6,337 bases of DNA from Clostridia bacterium (GTDB taxonomy: Bacteria; Bacillota; Clostridia; Oscillospirales; CAG-272), in NCBI GenBank assembly GCA_017621015.1, contig JAGAUC010000111.1, positions 1 through 6,337 of the forward strand, given 5' to 3'. Position numbers and translations under genes: made by a program. Positions 1 to 5,994 of this stretch are shown piece after piece (the stretch's first letter is position 1; every line of letters starts with the position of its first letter). A model generated the notes under the pieces. That model did no database searches. It saw only the letters and a program-made list of their open reading frames with translations, and was not told where the DNA came from.

Positions 1-3
1 CAT
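1..3 (-). CDS. start codon of a following gene, probably the second sugar permease (MalG type)
   Basis: On the minus strand an ATG sits at 3-1, two bases after the TAA stop of the upstream permease (8-6). A purine-rich Shine-Dalgarno-like stretch, AAAGGTAGG (21-13), lies nine bases before it, inside the end of the permease gene. Such tight spacing is typical of translationally coupled permease pairs. In importers of this class the MalF-like permease is normally followed by a MalG-like one. No protein sequence of this gene is inside the window, so its identity is inferred only from gene order. Confidence 0.45.
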
Positions 4-5
4 AA

Positions 6-953
6 TTACGTACCTACCTTTGCAATGACCTTCTTAACGATCATATTTGCACCCACCATGATCAGGAAGAGCACAACTGCGATCGCCGAAGCGTAACCGA
101 TCTCAAATCTCTGTCCGTAATAGTCGTCCAGGTGGTGCATAATGGTATGCGCCGCATAGTCGACCGACGGGAATCCGCAAAGTGCGGTAACAATAGCACC
201 AAAGCCGAAGGAGTTGGTGATCGCCATGATGGCACCGAACATCAGCTGCGGTCCCATATTGGGAAGCGTGATGTACCAAAGCTCCTGCCAACGGTTTTTA
301 ACGCCGTCCACGGCGCCCGCCTCATACTGCGCCTTGTCCACGCCCTGAAGACCGGCGATGAAGGACAGGAACGCCGTACCCAGTGATGTCCAAAGAGCAA
401 CCACGATACACAGCGGCATAACGTAATTGGCATCCTGGAAGAACTGGATGGGCGAGGTGGTAAGACCCATTTCCAAAAGTCTTGCGTTTACCCAACCGTA
501 CGAGTCACCCGAGAAAAGGGTCTGCCAGATGAGGTACACCTGACCCGAGATCGAGGGTGCATAGAAGATAAGGGTAATGACAGCACGGATCTTGGGCGGG
601 AGCTCGTTGATGAACCACGCAACCATAAAGGAAAGCAGGTACGAGATCGGGCCTACGATAACCGCGAAGATAAAGGTATTCTTGACAGCGATAATGAAAA
701 TATCATCATCCAGGAACAAGCGAACGTAGTTCTCAGCGAACACAAAGTTCGGCCACTCAAGCATGTTAAAGTCAGTAAAGCTGAAGATAATGGAAAGCAC
801 GACGGGAACGATCGTGAACAGTGTAAAGATGAGCATGAAAGGAAGAACCATAAGGTACGCAACCTTATTGTTCTTGATCTCCTTCCACGTCCACTGCCAG
901 CGAGTCATGTCTTTCCGGGAAACAGCTTTTTTCTCTGCTGCTTTGTTTGACAT
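6..953 (-). CDS. carbohydrate ABC transporter permease, MalF/UgpA/LplB type
   Basis: This 315-residue inner-membrane subunit is one half of the channel that passes a sugar from the binding protein into the cytoplasm. A basic N-terminal tail (1-30) is followed by about six hydrophobic segments near residues 32-58, 90-115, 122-147, 176-201, 236-258 and 285-307. The cytoplasmic EAA loop that contacts the ATPase is clear at 211-231 (EAGAVDGVKNRWQELWYITLP), with the conserved Glu, Ala, Asp-Gly and the ITLP ending. Length and topology fit the binding-protein-dependent permease family (BPD_transp_1). The start is supported by TAAGGAGAG (966-958), a few bases before the ATG. It lies 38 bases downstream of the binding-protein gene with no terminator between them, so the two are probably co-transcribed. 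No ATPase gene is visible. The substrate is unknown. Confidence 0.93.
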   Translation of the reverse strand: MSNKAAEKKAVSRKDMTRWQWTWKEIKNNKVAYLMVLPFMLIFTLFTIVPVVLSIIFSFTDFNMLEWPNFVFAENYVRLFLDDDIFIIAVKNTFIFAVIVGPISYLLSFMVAWFINELPPKIRAVITLIFYAPSISGQVYLIWQTLFSGDSYGWVNARLLEMGLTTSPIQFFQDANYVMPLCIVVALWTSLGTAFLSFIAGLQGVDKAQYEAGAVDGVKNRWQELWYITLPNMGPQLMFGAIMAITNSFGFGAIVTALCGFPSVDYAAHTIMHHLDDYYGQRFEIGYASAIAVVLFLIMVGANMIVKKVIAKVGT

Positions 954-991
954 TTTTCTCTCCTTAAATCAAATAGAATATATCGATCTCA

Positions 992-3900
992 TCATTCCTG
1001 ATAACTGATCAGTGCCTTCAGAGCCTCGTTCATCAGCGTGATCGCCTGATTTACGCCCTCCGCGTCGCTTGCGCTGACGCTGATGCCGCTCATGGTTGCG
1101 ATGCAAGCCTCAAGGATCTCCATCTGCTTTTCCTGGCTGATCTTATTATCGGTGTCGGCAGCCTTTGACAGTTCCAGAATCATGCTTTCAAATTCGCTTT
1201 GATACTGCTTTTTCACGCTGTCGCTGATCGTATAGTTGATGGTCTTAAGAACGACCTCTCCGTTCTCGTCAGCCACACCGATCTCGATACCGATCTTACC
1301 CGTCTCGAGAAGTGTGAGAGCCTGAGAGAGTCGCTTTTCCGAAAGCTTCTGTCCGACGTAGTCGAGCGTTTCCAGCTCAAACTCGGCACGCTTTCTGGTG
1401 ATCTCTTTATTGATCGTTGTAATATAGGAAAGAAGTTCCTCAACAGGGTCCGCGCCGCTGTTGATCGCAGCAAGAAGAGCAAATCCTGTGTAACGGGCAA
1501 TGATGTAAGAGCCGGGGTAGTTGGGAACCGAAGCGAGGTTGTTGAACTGAAGCTTGATCTCCTTCAGCTCATCCGCCGACCACGGAAGTCCCTCAAGCGC
1601 CTCGATGTTTGCCGTCGGGTGCTTTGCGGAAGGACCGAGGATGGCGACCATCTCATTGGAGTACTGAGCCTGGCAGCTCTCACCCGAGTGCCATCTCATG
1701 AATTCCCACGCGCCGTCGATGTTGCGGCAGCCGTTGATCATAGCGATCGCCGTAACGGTGGAAACCGCGCAGTTGTTGATGTTACCGTAAGCGTCCTCGG
1801 TACCGGGCATCGGGTACATACCCCAAAGGCCCTCGATCTCGGTTGCGAATACCTTCAGATTGTTGTATGTTGCCGTATATCCGGCAAAGCCGATCGGCAT
1901 CTCACCGGTACGGAAACGGTTAGCAAAATCGTATGCATAGGGGAAGGAGTAGTTGGTATACAGACTGCACATAAACTCAAACGCCTCAAGACCGGTGTTG
2001 GAGTCCAGATTGATTCTCATACCGTTGTCGGCAAACAGCTCGCCGCCCATCTGGTAAAGGAAGATCTGATAGTCGGAGTGCATACCGATCTGCATGTTGT
2101 TCGCCTGGAGCACGGGAATGGCCGCCAGAACGTCATCCCAGGTCTTGGGAATATCCAGGTCAAGCTGTGCCAGAATGTCCTTACGAACAAACATCATATT
2201 GAATGCCTGCGTCTCAGGCAGACCGTAGTAGTGCATCTTCTTGGCCGCATCCTCAATGCCGAGAACCAGCATTGCCGCCTCGTTGAACTGGCGGGTCTCG
2301 GGGTCAAGGCAAAGCTCCTCGAAGCCGTCACAGCCCTCGATCGGGATCAGCGCACCACGGATAGCATAGTTAATAATATCACTCTGCGCAAGACCGATGT
2401 ATACATCAGGTCCGCTCTTAGCCAGAATCGAAGGAAGAAGCGTACCGGCCGCAACCAGCTTAAGGTTTACGGGAACACCGGTTTCGGGCGTGAATTCATT
2501 GTTAACGAGGTTACGGATAACCTGGGACTGGTCACGGCCGTATGCCAGCCAGACCTCAACGATGCCCTCGTCGTCCTTGCCGTAATCCTCCATCGCACCC
2601 ATTCGGTCGTAGTTACGAATAAAGCTCTGGAAGAAGCTCTGAAGCTCGTGACCGAAGGACTGGAAGAAGTTGGCCTCGGCCTTCGGGAGAGGCTGATCGG
2701 TGCCCTGGATCAGAAGATAATCAAGCTGCAGGGGCTGGGTCTTGGCATCGCTGATCCAAGTACCAAGCGAACCGATGTTACTCTTGAACTGAGCGAGGTT
2801 TCTTGCGATCTCATTCTCAGGATCGTTACCCATACGCTCAAGCAGCCAAGCCACCTTTTCCAGCGTAGCCGCCATCGAGCCCTTGATACCGGACATATTC
2901 TCAAGCTCAGCAACCAGCTCGTAAAGAAGCTTACCCTTTTCGGCAAGGTCCTCGACCACGTCGGGCATAACGCGCTTGAAGCCGTAGTCACGGTAGTCAT
3001 CGGGATCCGCACCGGTCAGCATCAGAATGCTCAGATAGTCGGTGTTGATCTCCTCAAGGATGGTCTCGACCTGTGCCACCAGCGAGCCCATCGAGCCAAG
3101 CGTCACCACAAGGTCGATGCGGTACTCAACGCCCTTTTCAAAATAGAAGGAAAGGTCAGCACTTCCGTCGGACAGCACCTTGGTCTGCCACTTGGTATCG
3201 TAATCAAAGCGAAGCTGTGCAGCCTCCATGCAAGGCACACCGTTGTAGTAACCGGCAAGATCGCCGTACTTCGCCTTATATTCTTCCTCTGTATAATCGG
3301 TGTAAATGCCGAGAGAGCGGGAGGAATACATACCGTCAAGCACCGACTGGCTGAATCTCGCTACAATATTATATACGCCGCTTTCCGCCACGGAGAATTT
3401 GTAGGAGACCGTCTGGCCGGAGGACACCCATTTCTCACCGCCGACACCGCCAATGGAGTTCAGAAGCGTGTAGCCGGTCGCAATGGGATGGGTCAGCGCC
3501 GAGCGCGTATCCTCCATCGGATACACCGTCTGCGAGGAGGTGGACAGCGGATACTCACCCTCAAGCTGAACCTTATCGGTTCCGATCACCTGCGGATATT
3601 CGGCGCGGATTTCCTCGATCGACTTGTAGCTCTCGTGGGGAATCAGGCGGATCGACTTGATCGCCATCGGCTCGCTGACACCCGTAAGCGAGATCACCGT
3701 CTCGTCGGATTTTTCAAAGACAAACTCGAAGGACTCGGAATAATAACCGTTTCCGTCGTGGATCTCATAATCTCTCCACGAGGGGCTCTGTGCCAGCGTG
3801 GGGCGGATCTCATTGTTGTCGATATCGCGGGTGTAGAAACGAAGTCCCGTTTCGTTGCAGTAAGCGATCTTCTCAGCGGTCCACACCTCGGGGATCTTAT

Positions 3901-4645
3901 GCAAAACATAGGTTCCGTCCTCACGGATCTCCGTTATGGCCTCAAAGCCTGCCGCCTTCGCTCTCGCCAGAAGATCGGCCGCCTGTGCCGCATCCGCTGC
4001 CTTCAGCTCACCGTCAATGTAATTGTTGGTGTAGGTTTTAGGCAGACTCAGATAGCGTGCCTCAAGGAACGGAATGGCCGAATCGATACGGAAGATTCTT
4101 CCGATATCGGTAGCCTTACTCACCACCGTGCCGTCGTTGGTCTTATGTACGGCATAGTACTCAATGATGATGCTGTATCTTGCTCTTTCGGGGATGGCAA
4201 CCTTCCAGGACACCGTTCCCGCAGAGGGCGTATACAGCGCCTCAACACCGTCATAGGTCTCGATCTTGTAGGCGGCGTCGGTTCCCTCGGCATACAGATC
4301 GGCGATCGCATCAATGACGATCTCCTCCTTGCCCGGATCTACCTTCCAGGTATATGTCGTCTTCTTAACACCGTTTTCCACGACCGTACCAACTACGCAG
4401 TGCTCAGCGCGGTACTCGTCATAGGATTTGGAGTCAAGAATCTCGCGCACGTCGTCAATGGTGGCGTCGGTTACCGAGTTGTTACCGGCATTCGACCCCG
4501 TTGCGCCTGCTTCGGGCGACACGGTAAGCGTGGGCGCCGAAAGTAACACGTTTTCTTCTGCCGACGCAACGATCGTTGCTCCCGACAAAAGGAACGTCAA
4601 AGCAAGCACCAAAGACAAGATTCTTTGGGTTTTCTTCTTGTTCAT
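992..4645 (-). CDS. giant secreted carbohydrate-binding protein of an ABC importer (family 1 solute-binding protein with fused N-terminal beta-sandwich domains)
   Basis: This 1217-residue protein probably captures an extracellular sugar polymer or oligomer and hands it to the permease encoded next. I choose the ATG at 4645 over an in-frame ATG at 4678 because AGGAGGAA (4658-4651) lies just before it and the protein then opens with a classic signal peptide: NKKKTQR, a hydrophobic core, and an ASA cleavage site near residue 29. Domains, approximately: 75-335 beta-sandwich with an inserted helical stretch (208-268) and the motif NNEIRP (278-282 region); 385-525 second beta-sandwich of the same pattern; 530-690 helical linker beginning TGADPDDYRDYGF; 692-1090 periplasmic-binding-type fold (VEVWLAYGRDQSQVIRNLV, GPDVYIGL, PKTWDDVL, GEMPIGFAGY, GAWEFMRWHSG); 1095-1217 a C-terminal extension. 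Ordinary family 1 binding proteins are about 400-450 residues. No lipobox cysteine and no LPXTG signal are seen. The substrate is not predictable. Confidence 0.92.
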   Translation of the reverse strand: MNKKKTQRILSLVLALTFLLSGATIVASAEENVLLSAPTLTVSPEAGATGSNAGNNSVTDATIDDVREILDSKSYDEYRAEHCVVGTVVENGVKKTTYTWKVDPGKEEIVIDAIADLYAEGTDAAYKIETYDGVEALYTPSAGTVSWKVAIPERARYSIIIEYYAVHKTNDGTVVSKATDIGRIFRIDSAIPFLEARYLSLPKTYTNNYIDGELKAADAAQAADLLARAKAAGFEAITEIREDGTYVLHKIPEVWTAEKIAYCNETGLRFYTRDIDNNEIRPTLAQSPSWRDYEIHDGNGYYSESFEFVFEKSDETVISLTGVSEPMAIKSIRLIPHESYKSIEEIRAEYPQVIGTDKVQLEGEYPLSTSSQTVYPMEDTRSALTHPIATGYTLLNSIGGVGGEKWVSSGQTVSYKFSVAESGVYNIVARFSQSVLDGMYSSRSLGIYTDYTEEEYKAKYGDLAGYYNGVPCMEAAQLRFDYDTKWQTKVLSDGSADLSFYFEKGVEYRIDLVVTLGSMGSLVAQVETILEEINTDYLSILMLTGADPDDYRDYGFKRVMPDVVEDLAEKGKLLYELVAELENMSGIKGSMAATLEKVAWLLERMGNDPENEIARNLAQFKSNIGSLGTWISDAKTQPLQLDYLLIQGTDQPLPKAEANFFQSFGHELQSFFQSFIRNYDRMGAMEDYGKDDEGIVEVWLAYGRDQSQVIRNLVNNEFTPETGVPVNLKLVAAGTLLPSILAKSGPDVYIGLAQSDIINYAIRGALIPIEGCDGFEELCLDPETRQFNEAAMLVLGIEDAAKKMHYYGLPETQAFNMMFVRKDILAQLDLDIPKTWDDVLAAIPVLQANNMQIGMHSDYQIFLYQMGGELFADNGMRINLDSNTGLEAFEFMCSLYTNYSFPYAYDFANRFRTGEMPIGFAGYTATYNNLKVFATEIEGLWGMYPMPGTEDAYGNINNCAVSTVTAIAMINGCRNIDGAWEFMRWHSGESCQAQYSNEMVAILGPSAKHPTANIEALEGLPWSADELKEIKLQFNNLASVPNYPGSYIIARYTGFALLAAINSGADPVEELLSYITTINKEITRKRAEFELETLDYVGQKLSEKRLSQALTLLETGKIGIEIGVADENGEVVLKTINYTISDSVKKQYQSEFESMILELSKAADTDNKISQEKQMEILEACIATMSGISVSASDAEGVNQAITLMNEALKALISYQE

Positions 4646-4650
4646 AAGTC

Positions 4651-4658
4651 TTCCTCCT
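4651..4658 (-). promoter_or_regulatory. ribosome binding site that fixes the binding-protein start
   Basis: On the minus strand AGGAGGAA is followed by GACTT and then the ATG at 4645. This near-perfect anti-16S match at normal spacing favours the ATG at 4645 over the in-frame ATG at 4678, which has no comparable site. It also places the signal peptide at the very N-terminus. Confidence 0.9.
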
Positions 4659-4686
4659 GCATTTGTGAACATGGGCATATGGCATT

Positions 4687-4734
4687 CCGCACAAGGGCGA
4701 CCGAGCCCCGGCGGCGGAGTGCGTAACAGCGCAC
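4687..4734 (-). promoter_or_regulatory. leader segment with mutually exclusive stems
   Basis: In the leader RNA, CGCAC (4723-4719) can pair with the GTGCG just upstream (4734-4730, six-base loop) or with a second GTGCG downstream (4692-4688). The downstream pairing would enclose a possible GGGC/GCCC hairpin. Three such elements in a row, about 45-110 bases before the start codon, could form alternative structures. The stems are short (5 bp) and could be chance in a GC-rich stretch, so this is a weak call. Confidence 0.25.
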
Positions 4735-4737
4735 ATG

Positions 4738-4766
4738 AAAAAATTTGACGTTTTTCGCGTCAAATC
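4738..4766 (-). terminator. terminator-like hairpin in the operon leader (candidate attenuator or operator)
   Basis: On the minus strand ATTTGACG (4765-4758) and CGTCAAAT (4750-4743) form an 8-bp inverted repeat with a seven-base CGAAAAA loop. A run of six T (4743-4738) follows at once. It lies about 34-56 bases after the predicted transcription start and about 100 bases before the binding-protein ATG. That is where an attenuator, or a repressor operator read as DNA, would lie. The stem is only moderately stable, so it may terminate partially. Whether it acts as RNA or as DNA cannot be told from the sequence. Confidence 0.4.
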
Positions 4767-4805
4767 GTCTCAAAAAGCGCTCAATATGCTATTATTTATA
4801 TCGAT

Positions 4806-4834
4806 ATCATACCACAAAACCGCTTCCCTGTCAA
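4806..4834 (-). promoter_or_regulatory. SigA-type promoter of the sugar importer operon
   Basis: On the minus strand a perfect -35 box TTGACA (4834-4829) is separated by exactly 17 bases from a -10 box TATGAT (4811-4806). The predicted start is the A near 4799, giving a leader of about 154 bases before the ATG at 4645. Both hexamers and the spacing are close to ideal, so basal strength should be high. That suggests control by repression, attenuation or catabolite regulation rather than by weak promoter recognition. I found no convincing cre site overlapping it. Confidence 0.85.
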
Positions 4835-4948
4835 GGAAAATCCTTACATAGATATATATGGCACAAAACCGAAAATCCTTTTCCCCCAAGGGTTTGCGGG
4901 CTTTTTGTCTTTTTATTTCTACGCCGAGTTTTTCACCCTTTGCCAAAC

Positions 4949-4965
4949 GGTAAATCACACTTACC
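4949..4965. promoter_or_regulatory. 17-bp dyad, copy 1 (candidate regulator site)
   Basis: GGTAAATCACACTTACC has 5-bp inverted arms (GGTAA/TTACC) around a seven-base centre. It matches the copy at 5054-5070 at 13 of 17 positions and lies about 115 bp upstream of the operon's -35 box. A dimeric transcription factor site is the natural reading, but no regulator gene is in the window. Confidence 0.4.
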
Positions 4966-5053
4966 CGCTCTTGCTCAATTCCCCTTGTTTTTTTGCTTTT
5001 TTTGTGCACTTTAGCCATTCTCCAAAACTGCAAAAATGTGCCTCTGAAAATAG

Positions 5054-5070
5054 GGTAAATTATTTTTACC
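5054..5070. promoter_or_regulatory. 17-bp dyad, copy 2 (candidate regulator site)
   Basis: GGTAAATTATTTTTACC has 6-bp perfect inverted arms (GGTAAA/TTTACC) around a five-base centre. It starts exactly 105 bp from copy 1, ten turns of B-DNA at 10.5 bp per turn, so the two sites would face the same side of the helix. This suits cooperative binding or looping. The consensus GGTAAAT-N5-TTACC was not found elsewhere in the intergenic DNA. Confidence 0.4.
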
Positions 5071-5546
5071 GGCGTGTAAATCTCCTCTTTTTTCACCCGC
5101 TCAGACGCGCCTCAAAAAAACGCCTGTTTTTTGTGATTTGTGCACAAGATATGAACAAAAAATCGGCAAGAATTTTCCATTCTTTTTTTGCCGCTTACCA
5201 AAATATTTTTTCTTCCAAACGCGATGCGCCCTTTTTTTGCACAGAATTCAGGACGTTTTGATGCGCTTTTTCCTTTATTTGACTTTTATGGTTATTTGTT
5301 CCATTCACAAAAAAGCCCCCATTTCTTTCACTCGCCACCCCACATCGCGCTCGCGCCACACTTGCCTCACCGACCTCACCTGCCATCCTTGTCCCCCGCC
5401 CCTGTTGCTCCTGTCTCCTCGCTTCCCCTTTCGGTTTCTTGTCACGAAAAGTCACAATGTTAAAGCCGAACACACGGTCGCACACAAACAGGGCCGTGAC
5501 GTATTGGAAAACCGCCCATCCAACGCTCTCCCACAAAAAGGAAAAC

Positions 5547-5578
5547 AAAAAAAGACGGCTGCAATACTGCACACTGCC
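5547..5578 (-). terminator. intrinsic terminator of the small RNA
   Basis: On the minus strand GGC (5578-5576), a four-base bulge, and the TGCA-GTAT-TGCA hairpin (5571-5560) close on GCC (5559-5557). Then come GTC and seven T. The same 3' bases can instead pair with the RNA's 5' end (the CCGTCTTT arm at 5558-5551), which also leads straight into the T run. Either fold gives a minus-strand intrinsic terminator. On the + strand no T run follows. Confidence 0.6.
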
Positions 5579-5614
5579 ACAAGTCCGATTTGCACCGGCA
5601 GGCTTCCGTCTTTC
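5547..5614 (-). ncRNA. candidate small structured RNA, about 68 nt, family not recognised
   Basis: The predicted transcript starts at G5614, seven bases after a TATAAT box, and its first nine bases GAAAGACGG pair with CCGTCTTTT near the 3' end (5558-5550). The RNA then ends in a U7 tract (5553-5547). Inside the closing stem I can draw two hairpins. The first is CTGCC/GGCAG (5601-5597 with 5578-5574), continued by GCAA/TTGT with a seven-base AUCGGAC loop. The second is TGCA-GTAT-TGCA (5571-5560). Together they make a three-way junction. The promoter start and terminator coincide with the ends of the fold, which is strong internal evidence for a dedicated RNA gene. No open reading frame with a ribosome site lies inside it or convincingly after it. 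It does not match any tRNA, 6S, SRP RNA or common riboswitch core that I know. It could also be a terminated leader that has lost its gene. Confidence 0.6.
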
Positions 5615-5620
5615 ACCAAT

Positions 5621-5648
5621 ATTATACCACGAGACTCTGAAAAGTCAA
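5621..5648 (-). promoter_or_regulatory. SigA-type promoter of the small RNA
   Basis: On the minus strand TTGACT (5648-5643), a 16-base spacer and a perfect TATAAT (5626-5621) predict a start at G5614. This is one of only two near-consensus promoters I found in the 1.35-kb intergenic region. It points at no protein gene for more than 900 bases. Its start coincides with the closing stem of the RNA below it. Confidence 0.75.
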
Positions 5649-5911
5649 TGTTTTTAACGAACGCCCCGAGACCCCTAAAAAGATGCAGGATCCTTCGCGG
5701 CCAAGACACGGCGGTCAGAGTGTGACACTAAGCTTTATACATAGAATTTATTGCCATTACATATCCACCACTCAGCACCCTAAATTTATGATTTTATTGT
5801 TCTTTAATCTTGTTGTATTTATTATTTATTTGGTATATTTATGATTTTTCGTGTTATTTTATTTTGATTTAGAGCAGTTTTATAATATGGAATTTCTTTT
5901 GATCCGGATAT
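5649..5911. other. AT-rich gene-free spacer upstream of the small RNA
   Basis: No gene is seen. From about 5740 to 5911 the DNA is extremely AT-rich. It contains the 12-base direct repeat ATTTATGATTTT at 5784-5795 and 5837-5848 (53 bp apart), which may be low-complexity coincidence. An 11-bp dyad AGTGTGACACT lies at 5719-5729, about 70 bp before the small RNA's -35 box. AT-rich DNA of this kind can be bent or bind nucleoid proteins, but nothing here proves that. Confidence 0.4.
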
Positions 5912-5943
5912 AAAAACGCGCCGTGCGATATGGCACAGCGCGT
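5912..5943 (-). terminator. strong intrinsic terminator of the iron-sulfur scaffold gene
   Basis: On the minus strand ACGCGCTGTGC (5943-5933) pairs with GCACGGCGCGT (5926-5916) in an 11-bp, GC-rich stem with one G-U pair and a six-base loop, followed by a T run (5915-5912) and AT-rich DNA. It begins about 51 bases after the scaffold stop codon and should isolate that unit from the RNA gene and importer operon. Confidence 0.9.
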
Positions 5944-5974
5944 AGCTTATATGTGTTGGTTTTTGAAATGAATC

Positions 5975-5986
5975 TCCGATATCGGA
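5975..5986. repeat. perfect 12-bp palindrome after the scaffold stop codon
   Basis: TCCGATATCGGA is a perfect palindrome nine bases past the scaffold stop codon and before its terminator. Without a loop it would make a poor RNA hairpin, so a protein-binding site or chance are both possible. Confidence 0.3.
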
Positions 5987-5994
5987 TAGTCCCT

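Larger units (their letters stand above)
4835..5546. other. gene-free intergenic stretch, pyrimidine-biased on the + strand
   Basis: About 0.7 kb between the operon promoter and the small RNA. Short open frames exist on both strands, but none has a convincing ribosome site plus protein-like composition. Their products are driven by homopolymer runs and repetitive C/T-rich DNA. The + strand has many T6-T8 runs (for example near 4988, 5183 and 5229) and a long C/T-rich tract around 5370-5445, so the minus strand is purine-rich. The only ordered elements I see are the two 17-bp dyads at 4949 and 5054 and a 10-bp palindrome TTGTGCACAA at 5138-5147. Confidence 0.6.

Noticed and set aside
1199..4546. 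A 1115-codon open frame on the + strand opposite the binding-protein gene
   Set aside because: It is codon-aligned with the sense gene (offset 207 bases, a multiple of three), so it stays open simply because the sense gene uses no TTA, CTA or TCA codons there. The sense frame has a signal peptide, recognisable domains and a ribosome site. The antisense product is rich in Arg, His, Leu and Val and resembles typical antisense artefacts.
4880..4910. Possible + strand terminator (GCGGGCTTTTT)
   Set aside because: There is no adequate upstream arm complementary to GCGGGC and no + strand gene to terminate.
4770..5096. Minus-strand 108-residue frame starting at a GTG
   Set aside because: It overlaps the operon promoter, its sequence reflects A-rich runs, and I recognise no domain in it.
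5138..5147. Palindrome TTGTGCACAA as a possible DnaA box or operator
   Set aside because: It departs from the DnaA consensus and is single, and no other origin features are present. A 10-bp palindrome alone is weak evidence.
4835..5546. CRISPR array, tRNA, rRNA or insertion sequence ends
   Set aside because: I saw no regularly spaced repeats, tRNA cloverleaf, rRNA motif or terminal inverted repeats with target duplications.
5195..5572. Minus-strand 125-residue frame
   Set aside because: Its GTG start lies inside the small RNA's terminator hairpin, there is no ribosome site, and the product is low-complexity and Arg/Gly-rich.
5138..5725. Plus-strand 195-residue frame
   Set aside because: The product is dominated by Phe, Pro, Ser, His and Arg from C/T-rich DNA. 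It runs antisense through the small RNA and its promoter and has no recognisable domain.
5797..5825. Plus-strand promoter-like TTGTTC-N17-TATTAT
   Set aside because: It lies in extremely AT-rich DNA where such matches arise by chance, and no + strand gene follows.
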